DNA from: Paracoccus aminophilus JCM 7686 | GTDB taxonomy: Bacteria; Pseudomonadota; Alphaproteobacteria; Rhodobacterales; Rhodobacteraceae | Assembly (NCBI RefSeq): GCF_000444995.1 | Contig: NC_022041.1 | Span: 1,338,001-1,402,000 of the forward strand | DNA length: 64,000 bases | Reading direction: 5' to 3' | Shown: positions 55,458 through 64,000 of the stretch, one piece after another | Layout: the number at the start of each line of letters is the position of its first letter | How positions within the stretch are numbered: position 1 is the stretch's first letter | The notes under the pieces: model-generated | Seen by the model: the letters and a program-made list of their open reading frames with translations, nothing else | What the model was told of the DNA's origin: nothing | The model's database searches: none | Program-made: the position numbers and the translations under genes

Positions 55458-56732
55458 TTATCCCAAAAGGCTCGGCAGGAAGAGGACGACCTGCGGGAAG
55501 AGCGTGATGATGGCCAAGACGATCAGAGCAAGGCCCAGCATCGGCAAAGCGTGCAGCGCGATCTTTTCCATCGGTCTTCGGGTGACACCCGCAATGACGA
55601 AGAGACAAAGCCCGACCGGCGGCGTGACAAAGCCGATCAGCACGTTGAAGACCACCATGATTCCCAGATGCACCGGGTCCATGCCAAGGGTCGTGCCAAT
55701 GGCGGTGAGCGCGGGGACGGTCAGGATCAGGACGCCGATCGTGTCGAGAAACATCCCCAGAACCAGCAGGATGATATTGACCATCAAGAGGATCACCAGC
55801 GGATTGTCCGAGATCGCGGTCAATCCGGCGACGGCCTTTTGCGGCAATTGCTCGACCGCGAAGATGAAGGCCACGACGTTCGCCATGCCGATCAGGACAT
55901 AGATCGCCGAGCTCAGGATCGCGGTGTTGACCAGCGCTTTCTTGAGGAAGGGCCAGGTCAGCGCGCGATAGATGAAGCCCGCGACCAGCAGCGCATAGAT
56001 CGCGGCAATGGCGGCGGCCTCGGTCGGGGTGAAGATCCCGCCACGGATGCCGACGACGATGATCACCGGCAGAAGCATGACCGGAAGCGCCTGATAGGCC
56101 GAGCGCAGGATCTCGGACAGAGGCATTGGGGCCGCGCGAGGATAGTTGCGTTTGCGCGCGATATAGATCGCATAAAGCGACAAAACGATCGCGAGCATGA
56201 TGCCGGGAATGACGCCCGCGATCAGCAGCGCTGAAATCGAGGTGCCCGACAGCGCGCCATAAATGATCATCGCGATCGAAGGCGGCACCAGCGGCGCCAT
56301 CAGCGACGAAACCGCGATCAGTGCCGCCGAATAATCGACATCATAGCCCTGACGTTTCATGTCCGGCACGAGCACGGTGCCAAGGGCCGCCGCATCCGCC
56401 GCCGCTGAACCAGTGACGCCGCCAAAGAGGAACGCGCCCCAGACCGCCGTCAGCGAAAGGCCGCCCCGGAACCGGCCGACGACCGAATTCGCGAGCCCAA
56501 CGAGCTTTCGCGTCAACCCGCCGACATCCATGATATTGCCGGCGAGAATGAAAAGCGGGATCGCCAGCAGCACGAAGAGATCCATGCCCGCGATCATCCT
56601 CTGGGGCAGGGTGATCAGGAAGCGGGTCTGCTCGGTCGCCACGAAATAGCCAAGCGCGCTTGCGCCCAGCACGAAGGCGATGGGCATGCCGATCAGCAGG
56701 AAAAAGAAGAAGAAGGCGCCAAGCCAGATCAT
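55458..56732 (-). CDS. TRAP transporter large permease (DctM)
   Basis: This 424-residue membrane protein has about 12 hydrophobic helices and the DctM segments FVLLAIPLFILAGNIMDVGG and GAFLFGGVTGSAAADAAALG. It is the substrate-translocating subunit of a sodium-driven TRAP system. It overlaps the small permease by 4 bp. Confidence 0.92.
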   Translation of the reverse strand: MIWLGAFFFFFLLIGMPIAFVLGASALGYFVATEQTRFLITLPQRMIAGMDLFVLLAIPLFILAGNIMDVGGLTRKLVGLANSVVGRFRGGLSLTAVWGAFLFGGVTGSAAADAAALGTVLVPDMKRQGYDVDYSAALIAVSSLMAPLVPPSIAMIIYGALSGTSISALLIAGVIPGIMLAIVLSLYAIYIARKRNYPRAAPMPLSEILRSAYQALPVMLLPVIIVVGIRGGIFTPTEAAAIAAIYALLVAGFIYRALTWPFLKKALVNTAILSSAIYVLIGMANVVAFIFAVEQLPQKAVAGLTAISDNPLVILLMVNIILLVLGMFLDTIGVLILTVPALTAIGTTLGMDPVHLGIMVVFNVLIGFVTPPVGLCLFVIAGVTRRPMEKIALHALPMLGLALIVLAIITLFPQVVLFLPSLLG

Positions 56733-57214
56733 TCGTGGATCTCCGGCACTTCGGGCTCTTGAATGCCCAGAATTTCAACAAGGACGATATGGACCGCCAG
56801 CAGGACCGCGCCGACAACGATCGAGACGTTCACCCAAAAGAGCGAAAAGCCGAGCGTCGGCGAGAGTTGGAGCTGGGTCTTGATCGCGAATTTCCAGCCA
56901 TACCAAGCGATTGCGCCCAGAAAGGCCAGCATGCCCGCCGCCGAGATCAGATCGCAGATCCGCCGAGCGAGCGGCGGAAGCGTCTCGACCAGAAAGCGCA
57001 TGCCGAGAAACTGGCGGCGCGAATAGGCAAGCCCGGCGCCCAGCATGACGATCCAGATCATCGTCAGCCGCATGAGCTCTTCGGACCAAACCAGCGAATT
57101 GCCCGCGACATAGCGAAACCAGACCTGAAGCCCGCCGAGCACCGCGACCAGCGAGATCCCGAGCAGGCTGATGGTCTCAATCAGGGCGACATAGCCCTGC
57201 CAAAGCCGTTTCAT
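56729..57214 (-). CDS. TRAP transporter small permease (DctQ)
   Basis: This 161-residue, four-helix membrane protein has SLVWSEELMRLTMIWIVMLG in the second helix region, typical of DctQ. ATG 57214 is used; the frame extends 15 codons further. It sits 13 bp after the binding protein and forms the TRAP complex with DctM. Confidence 0.88.
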   Translation of the reverse strand: MKRLWQGYVALIETISLLGISLVAVLGGLQVWFRYVAGNSLVWSEELMRLTMIWIVMLGAGLAYSRRQFLGMRFLVETLPPLARRICDLISAAGMLAFLGAIAWYGWKFAIKTQLQLSPTLGFSLFWVNVSIVVGAVLLAVHIVLVEILGIQEPEVPEIHE

Positions 57215-57227
57215 GCTGCTGTCCCGA

Positions 57228-58217
57228 TCATTGCTGCGCGGAAAGCTCGGTCGCTTCATCGGCGAAGGCCGCGATCAGCGGATCTTTCGCTTTGTAGCGA
57301 TCGACGAGCGGAGCGAAGACGGCCTTCATCTCGGCATTGAATTCCGGGGTGGGCGTGATCACCGGGATATGGTGCTCGGCCAGATTGGCCTTGATCTTGT
57401 CGTCAAGCTCGGCGACGGCCATGACCTGCGGTTCGATAGTCTCGGCGGCGGCTTGGCGCATGGCTTGCTGCTGCTCCTCGTCCAGACCGTTGAAGACATC
57501 CTTGTTGACCAGCAGGAACGAGGGCCAGAAGTAATGCCCGGTCAGCGTGACCCCTTTGGCGACTTCATAGAATTTCTCGGAAGCGATCGAGGAGAGGTTG
57601 ATCTCGACCGCATCAAGCGCCCCGGTTTCCAAGGCGGAATAGACCTCGCCATAGGCCATCGGCGTCGGATTGGTGCCAAGCTCTTTCCAGATATCGATGA
57701 AGAGCGGGACCGGCGCGACGCGGGTCTTGAGCCCTTTGAAATCCGCGATTTTCTCGACCGGGGCCTTGACGGTCAGGAAATGGCGCTGCCCACCGTCGTA
57801 AAGGCCAAGCGCGATCATGTCGTGATCTTCGAGCCTGTCCATGATCGCGCGGGCCGAGGGCGATTTGGCGAGTTTTGCGAAAGCGGCGTAATCGGGAATG
57901 ATGCCGGGAAGCTGGAACGCATCGACCGCGGGGATCATCGTGGCGAGCGCCGAGGACGAGTTCACCGTCATGTCGATGGTGCCCATCTCGACGCCTTCCA
58001 TCAGCTCTTTCACATCGCCGAGCTGGCGCGCCGGGAAAATCTCGATCTTCACATCACCGTTGGAAATCCGCTCGACCGCCTCTTTGAAGCGCACTGCGGT
58101 GTCGTGGTTCGGATGGGCCTCAAAGACGGCATGACCCAGACGCAGGGTCACCGGGGCTGCTTCCGCACCAAGGGCGGCCAGGCTGAGAACAGCGGCCAGC
58201 GCAAAGGAATATTTCAT
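57228..58217 (-). CDS. TRAP transporter solute-binding protein (DctP)
   Basis: This 329-residue periplasmic protein has a signal peptide of about 20 residues (ALAAVLSLAALGAEA) and the family parts LRLGHAVFEAHP, IEIFPARQLGDVKELMEG and the binding-site arginine region FKGLKTRVAPVPLF. It captures an organic acid-like solute for DctQM. ATG 58217 follows GGAGGAGAG. It is first in the operon, behind the IclR operator. Confidence 0.92.
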   Translation of the reverse strand: MKYSFALAAVLSLAALGAEAAPVTLRLGHAVFEAHPNHDTAVRFKEAVERISNGDVKIEIFPARQLGDVKELMEGVEMGTIDMTVNSSSALATMIPAVDAFQLPGIIPDYAAFAKLAKSPSARAIMDRLEDHDMIALGLYDGGQRHFLTVKAPVEKIADFKGLKTRVAPVPLFIDIWKELGTNPTPMAYGEVYSALETGALDAVEINLSSIASEKFYEVAKGVTLTGHYFWPSFLLVNKDVFNGLDEEQQQAMRQAAAETIEPQVMAVAELDDKIKANLAEHHIPVITPTPEFNAEMKAVFAPLVDRYKAKDPLIAAFADEATELSAQQ

Positions 58218-58230
58218 TTCTCTCCTCCCG

Positions 58231-58258
58231 TTGTTCTCCACACGAGAACACTGTTCTC
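58231..58258. promoter_or_regulatory. Probable IclR operator
   Basis: Perfect palindrome GAGAACA-C-TGTTCTC at 58244-58258 plus a third half-site TTGTTCTCC at 58231-58239. It sits between divergent dctP and iclR genes, 14-41 bp upstream of the dctP start codon. The location fits control of the TRAP operon by the neighbouring regulator. Confidence 0.65.
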
Positions 58259-58321
58259 TATAATCTTGATGTGCTAATCAAAGTCAATTGCAAGATGTGT
58301 GTTCTGCTTGGGGGAAGAGTT

Positions 58322-59086
58322 ATGGCGGGATCTGAAGGGGTTAAGGCGGCGGACATGTGTCTGCGCATTCTGGAATATGTGGCCTTCTCGCCCGAGCCGG
58401 GGGGCGTGACCCAGATCGCCGATTCGGCGGGACTCGCCAAAAGCGCGGCCTTCAAGCATTTGCAGACGCTGATGGATCACGGGTTTGTGACGCAAGATCT
58501 GGTGACCAGCCGTTACCGGCTTGGCCCCAAGGCCTGGCTGATCGGGCAGCAGGCGCAAAGCCTGAATGACTTCACCGCGATCGCGCTTCCGTTCATGCTG
58601 GCGGCGCGCAATGAAACCGGGCTCGCCGTGGTGATGTCGACGCCGATGCCCGGTGCGGCCTTCGTGACGTTGACCTGCGCCAGCACCCATCAGATCGAGA
58701 TCGGGGTCCGCACCGGCAGCCAGCTTGCGCTGCATGGCTCGGCGCAGGGCAAGATCTTCCTCGCCTTTGGCGCGCCGCAACAGCTTGAAGATCTGCGCGT
58801 GACACCGCTGACGGCGGTGACGCCCCATACGATCACCGATTGGAATGTGCTGGCCGCAGAGGTCGCGGCGGCGCGCAAGGCGGGCTTTGCCTCGGCCCCG
58901 CAGGAGGCGCTTTTGGGCATCAACACCATGGCCGCGCCGGTTTTCAACTACGATGGCAAGCTGATCGCCAGCGTGGCGTTCGTGGGCTCGATCCAGCATA
59001 TCCCGACCGATCCCGATCCGGTGCTGGTCCAGCGCCTGAAGACCCTGACGCAAGACATTTCGCGCGCGCTTGGTGCTCAGGGCTGA
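58322..59086 (+). CDS. IclR-family transcriptional regulator
   Basis: This regulator of about 254 residues has an N-terminal winged helix (GGVTQIADSAGLAKSAAFKH, about residues 28-47) and a C-terminal effector-binding domain with HGSAQGKIFLAF and INTMAAPVFNYDGKLIASVAF. IclR proteins sense catabolic substrates. It is divergent from dctP. ATG 58322 follows GGGGAAG. Ligand unknown, probably the TRAP substrate. Confidence 0.9.
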   Translation: MAGSEGVKAADMCLRILEYVAFSPEPGGVTQIADSAGLAKSAAFKHLQTLMDHGFVTQDLVTSRYRLGPKAWLIGQQAQSLNDFTAIALPFMLAARNETGLAVVMSTPMPGAAFVTLTCASTHQIEIGVRTGSQLALHGSAQGKIFLAFGAPQQLEDLRVTPLTAVTPHTITDWNVLAAEVAAARKAGFASAPQEALLGINTMAAPVFNYDGKLIASVAFVGSIQHIPTDPDPVLVQRLKTLTQDISRALGAQG

Positions 59087-59398
59087 GGAGGGCTGGGCGA
59101 AAGTCACGGGCGGTGGCCTGCCCAGTGGAGGGGCGTGCCGCTTGTCCGCGTGCATCTGAGCTTGGGATAAGATCAGGCTGGCGCAGCGCGAAAGGGCTGC
59201 TATTCTTGCACATCCTTCGCCGCGAATCCCATGATCCGGGGTGGGGGAAATGACGAGGTGAGCAAGGAAGCCAGCGGGAACAACAGGCGAACCGGAGACC
59301 ATTGAACCGGTGCTGCAGGTTTCCTATCTAAGCATCCAGCAGGGATTGAATGCTGCCGCTTCCGGGGCTTTGATCCTTGGCGAGAAAGGACTGATTTT
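59087..59398. other. Intergenic region upstream of lon
   Basis: This 312-bp stretch has no convincing gene. It contains the candidate lon promoter listed below. No terminator was recognised for iclR. Confidence 0.45.
59302..59329 (+). promoter_or_regulatory. Candidate lon promoter
   Basis: TTGAAC (59302-59307) and CTATCT (59324-59329) are separated by 16 bp. The pattern could be read by sigma-70 or a heat-shock sigma factor; the assignment is tentative. It is about 70 bp upstream of the lon ATG. Confidence 0.35.
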
Positions 59399-61813
59399 AT
59401 GAACCAAATCGCTCATGAGACCCATCCCGTCCTGCCGCTTCGGGACATTGTGGTCTTTCCGCATATGATCGTGCCGCTGTTCGTCGGTCGCGAGAAATCC
59501 GTGCGTGCGCTCGAAGCGGTGATGGAACAGGACCGTCCGATCCTTCTGGCGGCCCAAAAGGACGCCACCGTCGATGAACCGGCAACGGACGGAATTTTCG
59601 AAACCGGCGTTCTTGCGAATGTCCTGCAGCTGCTGAAGCTTCCCGACGGGACCGTGAAGGTTCTGGTCGAGGGACGCGAGCGTGTGCGCATCACGAAATA
59701 TATCGAGAACGAGAGCTATTTCGAAGCCAGCTCCGAGCCGCTCTCGGAAGTGCCCGGTGACGCTCAAAGCCTTGAAGCCCTGACCCGCACCGTCGCCGAG
59801 GAATTCGAGCGCTATGTCAAAGTGCGCAAGAATATCCCCGAAGAGGTGATCAACGCAGTTAGCGAGACCCGCGATCCGGCGCGTCTGGCCGATCTGGTCA
59901 GCGGTCATTTGGGCATTGATGTGACGAAGAAACAGGATCTCCTCGAGACCCTGAACGTCGCTGAACGTCTGGAAAAGGTCTATGGCCTGATGCAGGGCGA
60001 AATGTCCGTGCTGCAGGTCGAGAAGAAGATCAAATCCCGCGTCAAGAACCAGATGGAGAAGACGCAGCGCGAGTATTATCTGAATGAGCAGATGAAGGCC
60101 ATTCAGAAGGAACTCGGCGAGGGCGAAGACGGCGGCAACGAGATCACAGAGCTTGAGGAAAAGATCGCTGCGACCAAATTCAGCAAGGAAGCCCGTGAAA
60201 AGGCCGATGCCGAGCTGAAAAAGCTGAAGTCGATGTCGCCGATGTCGGCCGAGGCCACGGTCTCGCGCAACTATCTCGACTGGCTGCTCAGCCTGCCGTG
60301 GGGCGTGAAGTCGCGCACCCGCAAGGATCTGAACAAGGCCGAAGAGGTGCTCGACGCCGATCATTATGGGCTTGAAAAAGTCAAAGAGCGGATCGTCGAA
60401 TATCTGGCTGTCCAGAACCGTTCGGCCAAGCTGAAAGGCCCGATCCTCTGCCTCGTCGGTCCTCCGGGCGTGGGTAAAACCTCGCTGGGTCGCTCGGTCG
60501 CGAAAGCGACGGGTCGCGAATTCATCCGCATCTCGCTTGGCGGCGTGCGCGACGAATCCGAGATCCGCGGTCACCGTCGGACCTATATCGGTTCGATGCC
60601 CGGCAAGATCATCCAGGCGCTGAAAAAGGCCAAGACCACGAACCCGCTCATCCTGCTCGACGAAATCGACAAGATGGGGCAGGACTTCCGTGGCGATCCG
60701 GCTTCGGCCATGCTCGAGGTGCTTGATCCGGAACAAAACTCGACTTTCGTCGACCACTATCTTGAGGTGGAATACGATCTGTCGAACGTGATGTTCCTGA
60801 CCACGGCCAACAGCTACAACATGCCGGGCCCGCTGCTCGACCGGATGGAGATCATTTCTCTCGCCGGCTACACCGAGGACGAAAAGCGCGAGATCGCGCG
60901 CCAACACCTGCTGTCCAAGCAGATCGAGGCGAACGGGCTGCGCAAAGGCGAATTCTCGGTAAGTGACGAAGCGCTGACCCATATGATCCGCTATTACACG
61001 CGGGAAGCCGGGGTGCGCTCGCTTGAGCGGGAGATCGCGAAACTGGCCCGTAAGGCTGTGACCGAGATCCTGAAAGGGACGGTCAAATCGGTCGAGGTCG
61101 ATCCGGCGAAGGTCGAGGAATATCTCGGCGTGCGTCGCTTCCGCTACGGTCTGGCCGAGAAGGAAGATCAGGTCGGTGTCGTCACTGGTCTCGCCTGGAC
61201 GCAAGTCGGGGGTGACCTGTTGCAGATCGAGGCTTTGAAGCTCCCGGGGAAAGGTCGCATGAAAACGACCGGTAAACTCGGCGAGGTGATGAAGGAATCG
61301 ATCGAGGCGGCGTCCAGCTTCGTGCGCTCGATTGCTCCGGAAATCGGGGTGAAGCCCACGAAATTCGAGAGTGTGGACATTCACGTCCACGTCCCCGAAG
61401 GCGCGACCCCGAAAGACGGGCCTTCGGCCGGTCTTGCGATGGTGACCTCGATCGTCTCGGTGCTGACGCAGATCCCGGTCCGCAAGGACATCGCCATGAC
61501 CGGCGAGGTGACCTTGCGCGGCAATGCGCTGGCCATCGGCGGCTTGAAAGAGAAGCTTCTGGCGGCTTTGCGCGGCGGCATCAAAACCGTGCTGATCCCG
61601 GCCGATAACGAAAAGGACCTGGCCGATATCCCGGCCAATGTGAAGGAAGGGCTCAAAATCATTCCGGTCAGCCATGTGCGTGAGGTTCTGCAACACGCTC
61701 TGGTCCGGATGCCCGAGCCGATCGAATGGGACGAAGCGGCAGAAGAAGCTGCCGAGGCCAGCCGCCTTGCCGCGCTTCGCGGTGAAAGCACCGGCGCGGC
61801 CGTGGCGCACTGA
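59399..61813 (+). CDS. lon: ATP-dependent protease Lon
   Basis: This 804-residue AAA+ protease has the N-terminal substrate-binding domain ([13 protein letters not shown]), Walker A GPPGVGKT at 354-361, Walker [12 protein letters not shown], and the protease domain with the Ser676/Lys719 catalytic dyad (DGPSAGLAM and [11 protein letters not shown]). It degrades misfolded proteins and regulators such as CcrM or DnaA in other alphaproteobacteria. Preceded by a candidate promoter and followed by a terminator; AAAGGA lies before the ATG. Confidence 0.96.
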   Translation: MNQIAHETHPVLPLRDIVVFPHMIVPLFVGREKSVRALEAVMEQDRPILLAAQKDATVDEPATDGIFETGVLANVLQLLKLPDGTVKVLVEGRERVRITKYIENESYFEASSEPLSEVPGDAQSLEALTRTVAEEFERYVKVRKNIPEEVINAVSETRDPARLADLVSGHLGIDVTKKQDLLETLNVAERLEKVYGLMQGEMSVLQVEKKIKSRVKNQMEKTQREYYLNEQMKAIQKELGEGEDGGNEITELEEKIAATKFSKEAREKADAELKKLKSMSPMSAEATVSRNYLDWLLSLPWGVKSRTRKDLNKAEEVLDADHYGLEKVKERIVEYLAVQNRSAKLKGPILCLVGPPGVGKTSLGRSVAKATGREFIRISLGGVRDESEIRGHRRTYIGSMPGKIIQALKKAKTTNPLILLDEIDKMGQDFRGDPASAMLEVLDPEQNSTFVDHYLEVEYDLSNVMFLTTANSYNMPGPLLDRMEIISLAGYTEDEKREIARQHLLSKQIEANGLRKGEFSVSDEALTHMIRYYTREAGVRSLEREIAKLARKAVTEILKGTVKSVEVDPAKVEEYLGVRRFRYGLAEKEDQVGVVTGLAWTQVGGDLLQIEALKLPGKGRMKTTGKLGEVMKESIEAASSFVRSIAPEIGVKPTKFESVDIHVHVPEGATPKDGPSAGLAMVTSIVSVLTQIPVRKDIAMTGEVTLRGNALAIGGLKEKLLAALRGGIKTVLIPADNEKDLADIPANVKEGLKIIPVSHVREVLQHALVRMPEPIEWDEAAEEAAEASRLAALRGESTGAAVAH

Positions 61814-61844
61814 TCGCGTTCTGGTTCGATGATAAAAACAAGGG

Positions 61845-61874
61845 AAGCGCGCGGGGGAAACTCCGCGCGCTTTT
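61845..61874 (+). terminator. Rho-independent terminator of lon
   Basis: AAGCGCGCGG (61845-61854) pairs with CCGCGCGCTT (61863-61872), with an 8-base loop, followed by TTTT at 61871-61874. Confidence 0.88.
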
Positions 61875-61983
61875 CATTTGGTCACCTTGGGCGCTTTGGT
61901 TGGGGCCGGGGCGAATTTAGTCACATCCCGATGACAGTTTTCCTCTTGCAGCCCCGGGCCGCGCCAGCTATCTAGCCCGCGTG

Positions 61984-62058
61984 GGGCGATTAGCTCAGCG
62001 GTAGAGCGCTTCGTTCACATCGAAGATGTCAGCGGTTCAAATCCGTTATCGCCCACCA
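61984..62058 (+). tRNA. tRNA-Val (CAC)
   Basis: A 75-nt cloverleaf. The acceptor stem GGGCGAT pairs with ATCGCCC, anticodon stem CTTCG/CGAAG encloses TTCACAT with anticodon CAC, T-arm around GGTTCAAATCC, discriminator A and encoded CCA. Confidence 0.95.
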
Positions 62059-62945
62059 TTTCCTTCCGCAATTCCAATTGGTTATGGCATAATCTGCGCC
62101 TCTTACGAAGCGTGCCGCGGTCCGCTGAACCCAAGAGCGCGACCTGAGCTTTACGTAATCCAGCACTTTGGCGGCTTTCTTCAGGTGGTTCGGCGCGAAC
62201 CGGCCATAGGGAGCAGAGGTGATTGCCGTGGCGCGGATTCGCCAGCAACCCTCTGCCTTCGGCAGGCTACTCGGAAGTGTTGCTGCGCTAGTGAAATCGC
62301 CTACCTGTCCGCCCGATCCGGCGCATTACCGGATTGCCGTGGCTTTTCGTCAGCTTGGAGGCTCAGGAAGCATGGGGGCGTTTCCTCGGAAAGGGTGATC
62401 CTATCTTGCTGGTATGGCCAGATAGATAGTCTCCGGGGCGCCAGATAGTTACGGAGCATTGCTGCTGAGTTCGGTCGCTATGCTGCCAGCCCCTCTTCGG
62501 GTTGATCTCATACGACGCGTTTGGTCTCGACCACGCCGAACGCGTTGAAACGCTCAATGAATGCGACACGGATAGAGACACCGACGATCAATGCGTCAGT
62601 GCAGATCTTCCAACTCGTTCTGCGGCAGCGACCAGCGTCAGGCTTGGTCCGACGCTCCAATTGCCTCACGGCTCCACGCTGGGATCTCGCTGCTAGGGGG
62701 CCTTTGCAAATCGCAACGATGCGAGACAGAGCCGCCTTTCAAGACCCCGCGTGACTCCCCGCCGCAACGGAGGCCTGCAGCCGGGCCGGAGCGCCGTCGC
62801 GCAAATCGACCGCCGTCGGCGCTGCAACGCAAATCTGAATGGTCGGATAGGAACGGAAAAATTGGTCGGATCGCACCGGCCATCGCCATGCGAAAGGCTT
62901 GGCGAAGGCGCTCCGGCCCGGCGCGCCGCCAATGGAGATAGAGAC
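62059..62945. other. Gene-poor stretch after tRNA-Val
   Basis: Nearly 900 bases between tRNA-Val and the acetyltransferase hold no recognisable gene. Reading frames on both strands are short and interrupted. The stretch looks less GC-biased than its surroundings. Short repeats such as GATTGCCGTGGC occur twice. The position after a tRNA suggests decayed inserted DNA, but no integrase remnant or second copy of the tRNA end was found. Confidence 0.4.
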
Positions 62946-63611
62946 ATGACGGGTTTGGCTGATTGGGCGGGTGTTCCCCGGCCCGAACGGAAAGTGCTCG
63001 AGGGGCAATATGTTTGGCTCGAGCCCTTCGATGCGGACAAGCATACGGCAGAGCTTTTCGCGGCTTCGAGCGGCGCAGGCACGGAAGACCGCTTCCGTTA
63101 CCTCTTCGAAGAGGCTCCGGCCGACCTTGCGGAGATGGCCGCTTGGGGGGCGAAAGCGGCCCAAAGCACCGATCCACTTTTCTTCGCGGTCATCGACAAG
63201 AAGACCGGGCGCGTCGCGGGGCGTCAGACGCTGATGCGGATCGACACGACCCATGGCGTGATCGAGATCGGCCATATCTACTGGGGACCGGCGATCGCCC
63301 GCACACAGGCAGCGACCGAGGCGCTGTTTCTCTTCGCGGATTACTGCTTCGGCCTCGGCTATCGGCGGTTCGAGTGGAAATGCAACGATCAGAACGAGCC
63401 CTCGAAGCGGGCCGCAGCGCGGTTCGGCTTCACCTATGAAGGGCGGTTCAGGCAGCATATGGTCACGAAGGGCGCGAACCGGGACACGGCTTGGTTCGCG
63501 ATCATCGACCAGGACTGGCCGCGACTGCGCGCCGCCTATCAGCACTGGCTCGAGCCCGCCAATTTCGACGAGACCGGACAGCAGCGCTCCAGATTAGCGA
63601 CTGGCGCGTGA
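62946..63611 (+). CDS. GNAT-family N-acetyltransferase (RimJ/RimL-like)
   Basis: This 221-residue GNAT protein of the RimJ/RimL branch has WLEPFDADKH near residue 24, a central IEIGHIYWGPAIARTQAATEA with the acetyl-CoA region, and FGLGYRRFEWKCNDQNEPSK and AARFGFTYEGRFRQH, typical of this group. It may acetylate a ribosomal protein or a small amine. ATG 62946 follows GGAG; the frame is open for 65 codons more, without motifs. It borders the gene-poor stretch. Confidence 0.87.
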   Translation: MTGLADWAGVPRPERKVLEGQYVWLEPFDADKHTAELFAASSGAGTEDRFRYLFEEAPADLAEMAAWGAKAAQSTDPLFFAVIDKKTGRVAGRQTLMRIDTTHGVIEIGHIYWGPAIARTQAATEALFLFADYCFGLGYRRFEWKCNDQNEPSKRAAARFGFTYEGRFRQHMVTKGANRDTAWFAIIDQDWPRLRAAYQHWLEPANFDETGQQRSRLATGA

Positions 63612-63937
63612 GCGACGCGCCGTTGCGGGGGGCGCTGCCCTCCGCCGCCATGTCGGCCAGGGCCGCCTTGCTTTCTGGTCGCATTGCTTTCTTGGCTCAA
63701 CTCTGCTGCGACGAATTTCAGCCTGCGGCGGGCATAGACCTTCCGCGTGCTGTCCTTTCTAGACGCGGGTGATCTGCGTTCCCCGGCGCGGCAATCTCCA
63801 CCTCTTCGCGTCATTGCGGATGCGCCTATCCCGGGCGAGCGGCCGACCGCAGCGGATCAGGTCGGCTTCGCGCTCGCCTTCGCGGCAGCGGTGATCGCGC
63901 TGACGCCAATGGAACGCAAGGCCGTATAGGAGCCAAG
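63612..63937. other. Region after the GNAT gene
   Basis: This 326-bp region contains an open frame of about 60 codons (63747-63929) with no motif. I see no gene that I can name, no terminator and no RNA. Confidence 0.35.
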
Positions 63938-64000
63938 ATCTCCGACCCGCGTCGGAAACTCGAACGGTTCAGAGAGCTGCATCAAGGCGAGGACGCCTTT
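63938..64000 (+). CDS. Start of a PEP mutase/isocitrate lyase-like protein (partial)
   Basis: The frame reads ISDPRRKLERFRELHQGEDA and then runs off the window end. The opening resembles the phosphoenolpyruvate mutase/isocitrate lyase superfamily, whose members start with a short charged helix before a barrel. GGAG (63929-63932) sits five bases before an ATC at 63938, exactly where an ATG is expected, but no ATG, GTG or TTG is in frame nearby. A rare start codon, a mutated start or a longer upstream frame are possible. Only 21 residues are visible, so the family call is weak. Confidence 0.4.
   Translation, partial: MSDPRRKLERFRELHQGEDAF

Noticed and set aside
59324..61810. An 828-codon open frame antisense to lon, and similar long antisense frames (for example 5958-8063 and 15993-18257)
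   Set aside because: High GC content leaves long stop-free antisense frames. They are Arg/Asp/His-rich mirrors of true genes without motifs or ribosome-binding sites.
62059..62945. Integration site with direct repeat of the tRNA-Val 3' end
   Set aside because: I searched the rest of the window by eye for a second copy of the final tRNA segment and did not find one; the integrase is also absent.
1..64000. CRISPR array, insertion sequence or prophage
   Set aside because: No spaced repeats, transposase or phage structural gene were recognised.

Overview
The window is high-GC DNA from an alphaproteobacterium of the Rhodobacteraceae, most likely a Paracoccus-like species. This rests on fused IspDF, a class II ribonucleotide reductase, a cyo-type quinol oxidase next to a RegB/RegA-like pair, the Rhodobacterales family proteins DUF6477 and DUF6456, HflKC, an IalB-family protein, and a CtrA-type box. 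I see no phage, insertion sequence or CRISPR array. It is mostly ordinary chromosome with two accessory metabolic operons.

Layout. (1) 668-9081: a six-gene operon with three flavin-dependent (LLM-class) monooxygenases, one acyl-CoA-dehydrogenase-fold flavoprotein and two family-5 solute-binding proteins, with no permease, ATPase or flavin reductase. It looks like an organosulfur (or related heteroatom) scavenging system. (2) 9165-14420: YccA/Bax-inhibitor protein, quinone oxidoreductase, XRE regulator, inositol-phosphatase-family enzyme, MgtE and 5-formyl-THF cyclo-ligase. (3) 14421-18482: nrdJ behind a long leader with a DnaA box, a CtrA box and a pair of NrdR-like boxes 31 bp apart. (4) 18783-20484: glycosyltransferase and polysaccharide deacetylase. 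(5) 20656-29078: RegB/RegA-like pair, convergent SURF1 and cyoABCD, then a divergent MFS transporter; a perfect 23-bp palindrome lies between cyoA and the MFS gene. (6) 29255-41985: housekeeping genes (MaoC, ribF, YcgN, threonine aldolase, pncC, pgpA, ispDF, rpiA, gor, hflKC, degP-like, ialB). (7) 41986-42449: a gene-free stretch with two candidate minus-strand small RNAs. (8) 42450-48829: HerA-like ATPase, DUF6477, DUF6456, peroxiredoxin, lipA, tRNA-Leu, nitronate monooxygenase. (9) tRNA-Gln, then 49207-59086: a nine-gene catabolic operon (TRAP transporter, dihydroorotate-dehydrogenase-like protein, DUF6282, HpcH/HpaI aldolase, cupin, aldehyde dehydrogenase, GMC oxidoreductase) with a divergent IclR regulator. 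(10) 59399-64000: lon, tRNA-Val, a gene-poor 0.9-kb stretch, a GNAT acetyltransferase and the start of a PEP-mutase-like reading frame.

How the parts fit. The first operon would bind a small substrate outside the membrane and oxygenate it inside. The 49-59 kb operon would import an organic acid-like substrate by TRAP and oxidise and cleave it, under IclR control. The RegB/RegA-like pair beside the quinol oxidase suggests redox control of respiration. The nrdJ leader suggests coupling of dNTP supply to the cell cycle. Coordinates and reading frames were read from the sequence; family names come from recognised motifs, without any database search.
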